NCBI GenBank assembly: GCA_032716605.1
Contig: CM064492.1
Location: 52,752,301 to 52,816,300 of the forward strand
DNA length: 64,000 nucleotides
Direction: 5' to 3'
Origin: Paralithodes platypus
Lineage: Eukaryota; Arthropoda; Malacostraca; Decapoda; Lithodidae
Part shown: in pieces, positions 1 through 10,178 of the stretch
Layout of the letters: each line of letters starts with the position of its first letter
Position numbering within the stretch: position 1 is the stretch's first letter
The notes under the pieces: generated by a model
The model's input: the letters and a program-made list of their open reading frames with translations, nothing else
The model's database searches: none
Told to the model about the DNA's origin: nothing
Program-made: the position numbers and the translations under genes

Positions 1-1
1 C

Positions 2-517
2 GAGAAATATCTTCGAGACGCCCTCGACCGTTGGCTGACGAGTGAAAATGTGACTACCTTTGATGGTTTCCGAGAGTTGCTGCTTTTGGAGCACTTTTGT
101 AATGGTGTGGAGAAGGATATCTGTGTCAAGATAAGAGGGAAACACCTTAGAGTGGCTCGAGAAGCAGTAGTTTGTGCTGACGACCGTATGCTGGCCTTGT
201 GCGGCACCGGAGGCCGGAGCTCAGGCCCTTCCTCAGGCTCTAGTCGGCAGAGCACAGGGGGTGGTGGGCCTACTGGTGCACCGTCGGTTCCAAGGTCAGG
301 AGGGGAGAAGACGGGCGCAGATGGAATACATGCTCATAAATTTAATAAATCAGATTCTCGTCAGGTTATATGTTACTTTTGCAGGCAGAAGGGTCATATG
401 AAACCCAACTGCCCTAAGTGGAAACAGTCAGGAACTAAGCCAGTTGCCTTTGTAATGGGCGCCCCGGCTGTGGGGAGCTTCGGCCCGCGAGGAGTCCCGA
501 GGCGGCGCCTGTGTTAG
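2..517 (+). CDS. gag: Gag C-terminal part of a Ty3/gypsy element (SCAN-like capsid + CCHC knuckle), cut by the window edge
   Basis: The frame is open from base 2, so the protein enters from outside the window; a GTG at 50 is not a real start. The first ~55 codons have the helical capsid pattern seen in SCAN-type gags: a leucine-rich stretch (FRELLLLEHF), then a basic segment and an Ala-rich segment ending CADD. A Gly/Ser/Pro-rich linker follows, then one zinc knuckle C-x2-C-x4-H-x4-C (CYFCRQKGHMKPNC), counting from base 50 at residues C108, C111, H116, C121. Gag packages element RNA into particles. From family knowledge, vertebrate SCAN domains derive from Gmr1-like gypsy capsids, which agrees with the unusual pol order just downstream. 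The frame stops at 515-517, followed by protease remains. Confidence 0.85.
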   Translation, partial: EKYLRDALDRWLTSENVTTFDGFRELLLLEHFCNGVEKDICVKIRGKHLRVAREAVVCADDRMLALCGTGGRSSGPSSGSSRQSTGGGGPTGAPSVPRSGGEKTGADGIHAHKFNKSDSRQVICYFCRQKGHMKPNCPKWKQSGTKPVAFVMGAPAVGSFGPRGVPRRRLC

Positions 518-521
518 GTCT

Positions 522-1085
522 GTGGAGGAGTCTGGGCTAGTGACCCTCCCAGATCAGGTTGCTGATTGCCTGGATGGGGACTCCTCAAGTATCGCTGGTG
601 TTGGACCAGAGGATCCGCAGTTTTGGGGGCGTGCTTTTCTACACGAGGGCGAGGTGGAGTTGGCGGATGGCATGGTTCATGCAGTTAAGGTGTTCAGAGA
701 TTGAGGAGCTCGTCAGTCGCTCTGTGTGAGATTGCCGGGGATGGACACCGAGGCTGAGGACTTTGTTCTGGTTCGAGGAATTAACTCTGAGGCGTGTCAC
801 TCCCTTGTTGAGATGACTCTTCGGTGTCCTGTGGTGACATCATCAGCTCCGGTGGCAGTGATGGAGTTGCTGCCGATGGAAGGGGTGCACATTATCTTGG
901 GTGCTGACATGGCCGGGGATAGAGTTTTCCACCGCCTGTGCGGGTCTCTAGCACAGCTCTGCCGGAGGGCCCTGACGATTACGACTCTGCCATTTATCCA
1001 GTATGTGCTGTTATGCGATCGATGGCCAAGGTCGTTATGCAGGATGAATGTGATGGGGAGGAAGACGGAGTCGATGCCGAGATGA
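522..1085 (+). pseudogene. Retroviral-type aspartic protease of the gypsy element, broken at the active site
   Basis: This frame runs 522-704, stops, and continues in the same frame from 705. The stop TGA at 702-704 lies between Asp and Gly-Ala, exactly where the catalytic D-T-G-A motif expects Thr (residues read RD, stop, GARQSLCV). Downstream is the end-of-protease signature IILGADMAGDRVF at about 892-930, equivalent to the LLGxDlAG block of gypsy proteases. The protease would cut Gag-Pol into mature proteins. The stop in the active-site triad means this copy cannot make an active enzyme. From about 938 the reading shifts to another frame that leads into the integrase. Confidence 0.75.
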
Positions 1086-1870
1086 GTAGTAGTGAGGATA
1101 GAGTGGACAGCCGGGAGGGCGCACTACTGTCAGATCCCACTAACTACGTCGGTGCACAGAGTGGCCTGTTTAGTGCTGGGGAGGTCGAGGCAGCAAGTCC
1201 TGACTTTCCCATGGACTCTCGCACCAGAGGTGGCGACATAGGCGAGGATGGAATCCCTACGGGAGGGTCAGACCTCGTTTCGCCATCGACCTTGCCCAGG
1301 CTGGTGTCGCATGGGGCGTTGGCGGTTGTTGCACCGGTCGACTTAGTGCGGTACCAGCAAGAAGATGCTGAACTTGCACCGCTCTTTGAGCTGGTGGGCA
1401 AGGAATGTCCCCTGACTGGACGTGTGGGGGAGATTTTTGTCAAAAAAGGGTTATTATTCAGGCGTGGGGGTTCGGGATGCAGGGGCAATGAGGAGCTGTT
1501 GGACCAGCGGGTGGTGCCTGGGATGTTTCGTTAAGAACTAGTTCATCTCGCCCATGCAGCTCCTCTTGGTGGCCACCTGGGAATAAGGAAAACGGTGGAC
1601 AGATTGTTTGAACACTTCTGGTGGCCTAAACTGTCAGCGTATGTTGGAGAGTTCTTGCAGTCCTGCCACACTTGTCAGATGGTGGGGAAACCCAACCAGC
1701 TTATTCTTATCGCCCCTCTACAGCCCATACCTGCTGTAGGAGCCCCGTTGGACCATGTCATTATTGATATGGTTGGCCCTTTACCCCGCACCTCAGCGGG
1801 AAATAGATATTTGCTAACTTTGTTAGATGTTGTCACAAGGTATCCCGAAGCAATTCTCCCTACCAATAAA
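938..1870 (+). pseudogene. Gypsy integrase: HHCC zinc-binding module and start of the DDE core, located upstream of RT
   Basis: The frame 938-1534 and its continuation 1535-1987 are the same frame, separated by one TAA at 1532-1534. After a low-complexity spacer comes the integrase zinc module (HLAHAAPLGGHLG, then CHTCQ, about 1544-1680), followed by the catalytic core start: first Asp in VIIDMVGPLPRT near 1765, then YLLTLLDVVTRYPEAI up to about 1860. The core then stops matching; the second Asp and the Glu are lost where unrelated AT-rich DNA begins. Integrase joins element cDNA to host DNA. Only ~600 bases lie between protease and this module, too little for RT plus RNase H, so integrase directly follows protease. 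Confidence 0.85.
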
Positions 1871-2385
1871 TGCCTACAGTGGCCGATAGAGGTGCTGAAC
1901 GCAAGGTTTACCGCAGTGCATTGTGGGAAATGGGCGACATCGCGGACCTATCCACCCTCCCTCCCCTTCAACAATTCTGTAATATAAGCAGTTAGTCCAA
2001 ATTTATGTAGCTGACACATACTTTGGTCTATGCATACTGTTGTTGTATATGTTTTAAAATCACCCATATTAATAAATAACTTATATTTACAATACAAAGT
2101 CAGCAGGTATTTTCGCACCAACTTTGTTATGAAAATAAATCAGCTTATAATTATGTTTGTAGTCATTATCAGCTGCATATGGACTTCCCTTTATTACTAT
2201 ACTATATAAGCACTTAGTGTAGTCGTATACTGTATAATGAAAACGTGTAGAATCACACAAAAATTGAGATAAACTGTGCATATCCTAGATGTTGGGTATA
2301 GTGATGTCTACAGTCGTAGCTCTGGTGCTAGTTCAGAAGCGTCCACCAGTGGTCTCAAGAGAATTGTTGGTAGGGAAAATTCTTG
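1871..2385. other. AT-rich insertion or degraded stretch interrupting the integrase core
   Basis: About 500 bases with no coding similarity separate the integrase core start from its C-terminal part. Composition changes from GC-balanced gypsy sequence to AT-rich DNA near 1980 and returns near 2290. I could not recognise terminal repeats or a target duplication, so it may be an old insertion or local scrambling. Confidence 0.45.
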
Positions 2386-3027
2386 TCTCTAGTATGAAGG
2401 TCACAGTTATCAGTTGGAAGCTGCATGAATTCATCTTGAGGCCGAGAAAATGTCTGGTCGAGGCTCTAGAGTATGCCCAGGAGCAGTGGATAGGGGCAGG
2501 GAGTGTTGGAGGTGCGGCCTTTCAGTCTCGGGGGGGAAAGGTGCGCCGGTCCTGGCTGTAGTAGACACAGAGGTGGAGAAGGAGGGAGATACCATTCACG
2601 GGAATTTTCCCGAAGCGGTGTCGGCTGGAACTTGGCAAGGCAACAATTCAGTGGCTCTCATGGCTAAACTGGCGCACCTCAACCAAACCCGTCGCCAGGC
2701 TTTGTATTATCGGTTGTGGCAGTTTCCCTCAGTGTTCCGGAATGCACCTGGGCTGACTTCCTGGGCGATCCATGACATTGACGTCGGGGATCCTACGCCG
2801 ATTAAGCTGGCCCCCTATCGGTAGAATCCCACCCGGGCTTTTACCCTTGAAGTTGAACTCAACTATATGCTTGAGAGGGGCCTCATTGAGAAGGTGTGGA
2901 GCGAGTGGGCATCGCCTGTAACCCTGCAGCCTAAGCCTGGTGGCAATGTCAGGTTCTGCATTGACTTCAGGCGTGTGAATGCCTTTTCGCGCACGGACTC
3001 CTACCTGCTTCCCCGGTGTGCTTTGGG
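2386..3027 (+). pseudogene. pol: Gypsy integrase C-terminal remnant, pol linker and N-terminal part of reverse transcriptase
   Basis: The segment at 2390-2480 resembles the gypsy integrase helix after the core (LHEFILRPRKCLVEALEYAQ). After a frame change comes the classic pre-RT linker (LAHLNQTRRQALYYRLWQF, then a PG motif and HDIDVGDPTPIKLAPYR at about 2770-2820). A stop at 2822-2824 lies inside the PYR-x-NP motif. The same frame continues with RT fingers (MLERGLIEKVWSEWASPV, then RFCIDFRRVNAF) and ends abruptly after DSYLLPRC near 3020. The YxDD palm, RNase H and 3' end are absent. The same order, integrase end followed directly by RT, is what defines Gmr1-type elements. Confidence 0.8.
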
Positions 3028-3442
3028 ATAGTGATTTTAATTTATTTGTAAGCACATTCAACAAATTCTATAAAAATCTATATAAATTGAAAGTTAAATA
3101 CAAAAATGTCGTAGGAGTTGTGGTTGAGTTTTGCTACTGTCAAGTCGTTGGACTAGTTGAAGGGATATTGATTTCTGTACATACAAACATTTTCATTGCA
3201 CAACAAATTTTCTCTCCCCTGGTGAGGGTGTTACAATAAGCACATATATCTTGGCTCATCGTAAGGATATAAATTTCGTTTGCAGTGAATATTAATATTT
3301 ATGTAATCCTATGGGGCCTAATGTGGGGTTGTGAGAATTTATATTGTTTAGGACACGTTGGTTTAATATTGCAGAGTGGAGTTCACGGTAATATTCCTTG
3401 ACCCATTTTCTAATTTGACTCATTTTCTAAGGGGTGAGTTGC
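3028..3442. other. Non-coding stretch after the RT break
   Basis: AT-rich sequence with no gene-like frame. It could be unrelated host DNA joined at an RT breakpoint. Nothing further recognised up to the TTAA at 3443. Confidence 0.4.
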
Positions 3443-3446
3443 TTAA

Positions 3447-3885
3447 CCCGGCCAGCCCCAGCGACGCGTCTGACGAGTCACCTATGTATGTAACGCCAAA
3501 CCCCAGCGACTTGCCTGATGCGTCACCCTTATAGCTCCAGTCGTAAGGCTCAGAGTGGCTCTACCTAGAGGGCTCAGATTTGTATGGGAACTGTGTAAGT
3601 ATCCCACGCACCCATGCCGATGGTTGAAAACTCTCAAAGTCCAACCGTGTGCGCGTGAGCGCGCAAAAACATGTTTTTTTTTGGAAATTGCCTTCAATTT
3701 TTTACTCTTGTAAAATCCGTTTTCGGGGGCTCTGTAGGACCATTTGTTGAGCTTTTTGATCGGTTTTTCGTGGTTTTTCCTTCATTCCTAACCCATTCAC
3801 AATTGTTTCTGGAAAAAAAAACTTTTTTCAAAACCGGCTGGTCCCTGGTGGTACATTTATTAATAACTAGCTGGGGCTCACCGGG
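3447..3885 (+). mobile_element. TTAA-flanked MITE, family A, copy 1 (piggyBac-like)
   Basis: The 439-bp element is bounded by TTAA at 3443-3446 and 3886-3889. Its ends are inverted: CCCGGCCAGCCCCAG on the left and the complement of CCCGGTGAGCCCCAG on the right. It has no coding capacity. A second copy lies inverted at 4810-5247. TTAA duplication plus CCC-starting TIRs is the hallmark of piggyBac-type transposition, so this is probably a non-autonomous piggyBac derivative; Kolobok elements also use TTAA. Confidence 0.85.
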
Positions 3886-3889
3886 TTAA

Positions 3890-4805
3890 GAGGCCTTTCC
3901 TAATATGAATTATCATGCCAATATACGATTCGGCGGATATTTTATGCATTGGAGGAGTAGAATAACTATTGTTAATTATTCCTATGTGGTCCAGAATAAG
4001 TTACAACGTACTAATGGGTATTTGAGCCATGGGTTTGTTGAAATACCTGTATTGGTACCTGAGTACTGGCTCCAGTCTGTCTGCAGGGAGTGTGGTCGTT
4101 GGCTGCTGGGGCAGGAAGAACTCAGTCAGGGTTGAGCAGCCGGTGGAAGCACATCTTTTCCATATATTCTTTGCATTTCTTATACTCTGGCATAACTATT
4201 TCCCCTGGCTCCGTGGGACTATGAGCACTTTTCCTTGATTTAAATAATCCTTCAATATTTGATAGTTGCAGATATATTGTTATACATTGTTGTTGTTGTT
4301 TTTTGTTGTTTTTTGCACTGTTAGTTATTGCACATAAGGTTCGTGGCGTCGGGTGGGGTATACCGCCACTGACTTGTTTGGGTGTTATCACTTGCTTTAT
4401 TTATCTGCCTTGCACTAGTTATTTACTTGTTATTGGACCTTGTTACAGTGGCTTCACTGCTGTGGTGTTGGGAGTACTGTGTCGGCCCAGTGTATGCTCG
4501 TGAACGTCAGAAAGGTAGGCTACTGGTGTACCGGTTGTGCTAACAAGGTAATTTGTCATTGAGGGTCCAGCCTTGTCTGGACTTGCTTTCATACTCCCTC
4601 TTTGACATTGTTGCCTCGTTAGTACATGCTGATTGTTCCTTTAGTCTTGGGTGTGGTGTTGCATAGTGAATGCTGTATGGTGCGACTGTGTCGGAGTTAC
4701 CGGCCAGGCTTAAGACCTCGCATGCTTACCTTTCGCTTGCAATACTGCATGCCAGCCGTGCTAGTAGAAGCACAGTAGCTACATGGTACTCTGCATTTCT
4801 TTGCT
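3890..4805. other. Non-coding spacer between the two family A MITEs
   Basis: About 900 bases with short chance frames only. The sequence is T/G-rich around 4260-4700. No terminal repeats, polyadenylation tract or protein similarity recognised. It could contain untranslated or LTR sequence of the upstream gypsy element, but I have no partner copy to show it. Confidence 0.4.
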
Positions 4806-4809
4806 TTAA

Positions 4810-5247
4810 CCCGTGGAGCCCCGGTTAGTTTTGTATTGTTTATTCACCAGAACCCGGCCGGTTTTCAAAAAATGGTTTTATTCCAGAAACAATAGCGAAT
4901 GGGTTAGGAATGAAGGAAAAACCACGAAAAACCGCTCAAAAAGCTTAAAGAATGGTCCTACAGAGCCCCCAAAAACGTATTTTACAAGAGTAAAAAATTG
5001 AAGGCATTTACCCCAAAAAACCAGGTTATTGCGCGCTCACGTGCACGCACATGGATTTTGAGAGTTTTCAACCATCGGCACGGTTGCGTGGGATACGTAC
5101 ACAGTTCCCATACAAATCTGAGCCCTCTCGAGTGGCTACACCTGAGGTTACGGTCGGAGCAATTAGGGTGACTCGTCAGACGCGTCGCTGGGGCTGTGCG
5201 TTACATACATCGCCGACACGCCAGACGCGTCGCTGGGGCTGTACGGG
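4810..5247 (-). mobile_element. TTAA-flanked MITE, family A, copy 2, inverted, inserted in a 34-bp tandem repeat
   Basis: This 438-bp copy is in reverse orientation relative to 3447-3885. It is bounded by TTAA at 4806-4809 and 5248-5251; its ends read CCCGTGGAGCCCC and the complement of CCCGTACAGCCCC. The left flank (CTGCATTTCTTTGCTTTAA) and right flank (TTAACATACTTATATTG) join into one intact unit of the neighbouring 34-bp tandem repeat if one TTAA is removed. That is an empty-site demonstration of TTAA duplication. Confidence 0.9.
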
Positions 5248-5250
5248 TTA

Positions 5251-5385
5251 ACATACTTATATTGTTCTGCATTTCTTTGCTTTAACATACTTATATTGTT
5301 CTGCATTTCTTTGCTTTAACATACTTATATTGTTCTGCATTTCTTTGCTTTAACATACTTATATTGTTTTGCATTACTTCTATTG
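5251..5385 (+). repeat. 34-bp tandem repeat, about 3.8 copies
   Basis: Units begin at 5251, 5285, 5319 and 5353 with ACATACTTATATTG and continue with a CTGCATTTCTTTGCTTTA half. The first three are nearly identical and the last decays. Part of a further unit lies left of the family A MITE (to 4809), so the array existed before the MITE inserted. Confidence 0.9.
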
Positions 5386-5779
5386 CTTGCATGTTTATTT
5401 AATTGTGGTCCAGTCAACTTGAGTGTCCATTTCGGAGTAGTGGGTGGCGGACTCCTAGGGGTCTTCCTGTTTTGGGTGGTATATTTAGAGGCGGACACTC
5501 CCGTTGTCAGGACGGTTTGGCATTTGCATATTAGGGGTTCAGTTCCCTGGTATGGAAATCCCGTTGGGTGTATGTCAGTTTAGGACTGCCCATCGTATTG
5601 GTAGGTGTTTGGATTTGGTGACCAGCATATTTAGTAACGTAATTTAAGTAACGTAATTTATTCAGAGCATTGCATATTTTACTCAGCTTGGGAAGGATCC
5701 ACCCCAGTGTTGCCATTCGGCACTAGTTTATTCTGGAGTAGCAGTTTATGTGCTATTTCCACTGTGTACTCGTGGTTTC
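5386..5779. other. Non-coding stretch before the LINE fragment
   Basis: No convincing gene. A short direct duplication of AAGTAACGTAATTTA-like sequence occurs near 5634-5660. The LINE homology begins abruptly near 5780. Confidence 0.4.
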
Positions 5780-6908
5780 CCTTCACTTTTTCTATTGCAC
5801 TAGACATATCGAAAGCCTTCGATAGAGTCTGGCATAAATCTTTAATTTCTAAACTACCCTCCTTCGGTTTCTATCCCTCCATCTGTGCCTTTGTCTCTAA
5901 TTTCCTTTCCGGCCATTCCATAGCCGCGGTTGTGGACGGCCATTGTTCACTTCCTCACCCTATAAACTCCGGTGTTCCTCAGGGCTCTGTCCTATCTCCT
6001 ATTCTCTTTCTAATTTTTATAAATGATCTCCTTAACTGTACCTTAATTCCCATCCATTCATACGCAGACGACTCAACCTTACACTACTCCATTAGTTTTT
6101 CAGAACGCCCCAGCCAGCAATCCCTCAACGACAAATGTAATGAAGCCATAGAACTCTTAAATTCTGATCTAAATACTATTTCCAATTGGGGCAGAGAAAA
6201 CCTTGTTAACTTTAATGCTTCCAAAACCCAATTTCTCCATCTATCTACCCGTCAGGATCTCCCAGCGGACTATCCCTTATTCTTCAACAATACAAAAATC
6301 AACCCTTCATCTTCTCTCAATATTCTTGGTGTCTCTTTTTCTTCTGCTCTCATTTGGAAGGACCATATTAAGCCATAAGGCTAAGGCAGCCTCCCAGAAG
6401 CTGGGTGTGCTCAACCGCCTTAGGGGGTTCTTTTCCCCTGCACAGCTTCTTGCTCTGTACCGGGGCATAGTGCGCCCTTGTATTGAGTATTGTTCACATG
6501 TGTGGGGAGGTTCCTCTCACACCGCTCTCCTAGACAAAGTTGAAAGGAAGGCCTTTCGTATCATTAACTCCCGTCCACTCACCAACTCTCTGCAATCTCT
6601 CTCTCTCCGCCGCAATGTTGCATCTCTCTCGCTATTCTATCGCTACTATAATAATCAGTGTTCCTCAGAGCTATCCCAGTGCATACTACTTCCTTTACGT
6701 AGGGCACGTGGTACCCGTCTTGCAACTCAATCCCACCCCTACTCTGTGCAACTCTCCAACCCAAGAGTTTTCACGTTACTCTCAAACTTTCTTCTACTCA
6801 ACAGCTGAGCTCTGGAACTCTCTCCCAGAATCAGTCTTTCCCTCTTCCTATGACTTAAATTGCTTCAAACTCCGTGTGTCCAGGCATTTTGGCTCGAACG
6901 TCCCTTGA
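5780..6908 (+). pseudogene. Non-LTR reverse transcriptase, C-terminal two thirds, with two frameshifts
   Basis: RT motifs appear in order: IALDISKAFDRVW (first catalytic Asp, ~5790), GVPQGSVLSPILFLIF (~5970), and the catalytic box SYADDSTL (~6058), followed by NILGVSF. A frameshift near 6375 moves the reading to a second frame (KAKAASQKLGVLNRLRGF, then YCSHVWGG), and another near 6790 to a third (AELWNSLPESVF, ending SNVP at 6908). The C-terminal 'LWNSLP' thumb region is typical of jockey/CR1-like LINEs. N-terminal endonuclease and RT fingers are missing. This copy is dead; the family in the 18.6-kb and 42.9-kb relics is related but distinct. Confidence 0.9.
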
Positions 6909-7016
6909 TTTTGGCCCTGTCACTCTTTCAACTATGAGGGAGGCACTCGCTATAGGCAGTTATGCCTTTTGCCTCCCTCAATCACATAGAAAAAAAAAAA
7001 AAAAAAAAAAAAAAAA
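5780..7016 (+). mobile_element. 5'-truncated LINE (jockey-like RT fragment) with poly(A) tail
   Basis: The element starts inside the RT domain and ends in an uninterrupted A-run at 6990-7016. A 5' truncation with a 3' poly(A) tract is the normal product of abortive target-primed reverse transcription. The 3' UTR after the RT frame is only about 80 bases. It abuts the 3' end of the next LINE (minus strand), so two LINEs sit tail to tail. Confidence 0.85.
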
Positions 7017-7124
7017 TTGTGGATGGAATCTGTTGGAGGATTGGTTGCACCTGGAATCCTCAGAGAGCCTGGAGTTGTGTTGTCTTACTTGAATCTTACT
7101 TGAAGTCATCTAGAGGTCCCGTCC

Positions 7125-10100
7125 TCACAGTTGTGGTCCGGCACCGCTGCGTCCGTCCCGTGCGTCCCTTCGAAGGAGGTCCGTCTGGTCCGGTATAGAG
7201 TTTGAGGCCGCCCGGCAGTTAGCAGTGTATCCAGACACTGGTGGTTCATCTGGGAGGGTCTTTAGAAACTTGTCTAATAACCCTTTGAACCTGTCTACCG
7301 GGCAACCTACTATGTCTCGCACTTCCTTGGGCAGCGAGTTGAAATTTTTTGGTCCATTGTGGCCTAGGCTGGACGCGAGGAGGGATCTCACTCGTTCTGG
7401 TGCCTGTGTTGGGAGGGATCTCCTCTCACACTTCCTTCCAGTCCGACCATTTTGTTTTTCCTGGAGTTCATTACCAGTTGGAGCTGGAACCAGCTTCTCC
7501 AGGATTTTCCACACATAAATTGCGCAGTACCTGTCTCGCCTCTTCTGCTGGGAGTACAGCCCTAGCTTCTTGAGCCGGTCCCAGTAGCTAAGGTCCTTCA
7601 TCCCCCGAATGTTTCTCGTGAAGGACCTCTGGACGGACTCAAGATCTCGTATGTACCCATTTTTGTGTGGCGACCATAGTTGACTACAGTAGTCAAGGAA
7701 GGGTTGTACCATAGACCTCCAGAGAGTTAGCATTGTTTCTTGTTCCCTGGAGTTGAACGTCCGTAGGATCCATCCGGCCATTCCCTTGGCTTTCTTGACA
7801 GCTGCAGAAATGTGGTGTTGAAATGTGGCATCGTCGGACAATTGCACACCTAGGCATCTCACATGTGGCTTGGGGGTGATGTCGTGGCTGCCTGCAGTGA
7901 GTAGTTTGGTGGTGTCCTTGAGGGTTTGGTTCGGGCCACATCGTAACGCTTCAAACTTTTCTTCGTTGAAGGTCATGTTGTTTTCGTCTGCCCATTTGTA
8001 GATTTTGTCGAGGTCATCCTGGAGATTATGAATATCCTCTTCATTTCTGATGACACGACTTATGTTCGTATCGTCAGCAAAGGAAGAGATAACTGATTGA
8101 CCAACTCCATCATCAATGTCCCCTATCAGTATAAGGAAGAGCAGAGGTCCTAATACTGATCCCTGGGGTACTCCACTAATGACGTGGGACTTTTCCGATG
8201 TGTGGCCCTTAACAGCAACAGTCTGCGTTCTTGCGGAGAGGAAACTGTGCAGCCACACACCTATTTTGCCTTGGATGCCGAGTTTCTTAATCTTGTGAAG
8301 GAGGATACCCTGATCCACCTTGTCGAATGCTTTAGCAAAGTCTAGAAACACGAAATCCACATTTTCTCCGTCTGCAAGCCTGTGGAGTAGCCAGTCATGA
8401 TGTGCCAGGAGCTTAGAAAGGCATGACCTGCCTTTCCGGAAGCCATGCTGGCTGGAGTTCATAAGGCTAATTTTCTCCAGGAAGTTGACAAGCTTGTTCC
8501 TCAGTACTTTTTCAAATATCTTGATGAGGTGGGATGTTAGAGCTACCGGTCGATAGTTCTTCGCCAGGCTCTTTTCACCACCCTTGTAGACTGGAGTAAT
8601 GATGGCCTGTTTTAGTGAGGATGGAATTGTGCCTGTGTCCATTGAGTGTCTCCAAAGCTTGCAGATAGGTGGAATCAGGGCGTCACAGCATTTAATCAGC
8701 AGTATGGCTGGTACTCCGTCAGGACCAGCAGCTGCATTCGTTCTCAGTTCTTTGATGGCTTTTCGTAGGTCTGCCTCAGTCAGTTCAATATCACTTAGTC
8801 GAGTCGGTTGTGGAGTGTCTTCCGTGAAGAAAGCTTTGGGGTCCTGGATTGCAGTTGCTGGCCGTGGTGTGCTGAAGACATTCTCGTACTGTGTTCGCAG
8901 GATCCGACATACATCTTTGGGGTCGTTTACAGCTTCACCATCCTCTGTTCTTAATGGCCCCACTTGCGTCTTAATTTTTGAGAAGCGCCTGCAGTAACTG
9001 TAAAAGAATTTGGGGTTCCGCTTGATGTTCAGTACTGCACGATCTTCCTCTCTTTGCTTTTGACGCTCATGGGATGCTATAATTTGAGTTTCTATGCTTG
9101 CAATCTTGGTAGATAGTGCAAGCTTCCTCGTTTTGTTTTGGGTGTTATTGAGCTGTTTGTTGAGTGATGATCTTTTCTGCATTAGGATTTTTCGGTCCCT
9201 CAGGATTTTGAGGTGCCGATCGTTGGAAGGTTTCCTCCTTTGGGGAATGTGATGCTGACACTCCTTCAGTAGGGTGCTGAGGATGGTGTCAAGCATGGCA
9301 TTTGGATCCTTGTCATGGAGGATCAGGTCCTAATTTGTCTGGGAGAGGGAAGTTTGGAGATTTACCCCGTCAATTGCTTCACTGAAGAAGTTCAAATTTG
9401 AGAATGAGTTTGTTGGTTTTGTTGGCGGAGTTACAGTTTCAGCTTGAGCCCCAGTCTTCCTGTACATAGTGTGTATAGTTACAAGGCTGTGGTCAGAGAA
9501 TATTGTCTTCTCCACTGAGTAGTCGGCAACTATATCCTGGTTGTTAGTGAAGAGGAGGTCGAGTGTGTTATTGACTCTGGTAGGCTTGGTTATCAGTTGT
9601 GTGAGGAAAAGCTTGTCAGAGAGTTTAAGGAGAAGCCTGGCTTGTGCTTGCTCCTCTCTGGTACCTCCTGAGACCTTTCCTTCTGGCCAATGGATGATAG
9701 GAAAGTTGAAGTCTCCGCATATGATGATGTCTGGTGTTGGGGTTGGCATATCGTCGATTAGCTTGTCGATTCTGCTGTGTTAATTGTAACTTTCAAGGGT
9801 GCATGATGGGGGGCGATAGCAATTGAGAATAATTACATTGAGTGACTTAATGTGGAGAGCCAGCATTTCTACTTGAGTATCAAAGTAGACTAGTATTGGT
9901 TTTGTATCTGAGGCTAGGTCATTTCTTACATATGTGATGACTCCACCATGGCTTCTATTTTCACGATATGCTCTGTAGGAGGTGTAATTTGCCACTATTA
10001 TTTCTGCATCACTCACCTCACTTTTGAGATGAGTCTCTGTCAGGGCAATGAACATTAGGTCATTTTCTTCGGCAAGCTCAGCAATGAAGGGGATCTTGCT

Positions 10101-10178
10101 TTTATTTGGCTTAGGGAATAGACCTTGAATATTGCCCATCATTGCATTTTCTAGCATGATTTCATGGCATTTAGCCAT
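7125..10178 (-). pseudogene. LINE ORF2: AP endonuclease + reverse transcriptase, two in-frame stops
   Basis: The protein of about 1015 residues starts MAKCHEIMLENAMMGN at 10178. Endonuclease motifs: NIQGLF, the Glu motif ALTETHL, YRPPS, ICGDFNFP, and FSDHSLVTI. RT motifs: GPDGVPAILL, QHGFRKGRSC, FLDFAKAFDKV (catalytic Asp), SGVPQGSVLGPLLF, FADDTN (catalytic pair), CLGVQL, and a thumb region with DYCSQLWSPH and NSLPKEVRD. Stops occur only at 9780-9782 (TAA) and 9330-9332 (TAG), with the frame maintained on both sides. The enzyme would nick DNA and copy element RNA at the nick. Length fits complete CR1-group ORF2 proteins. Two stops make it non-functional unless read through. Confidence 0.95.
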
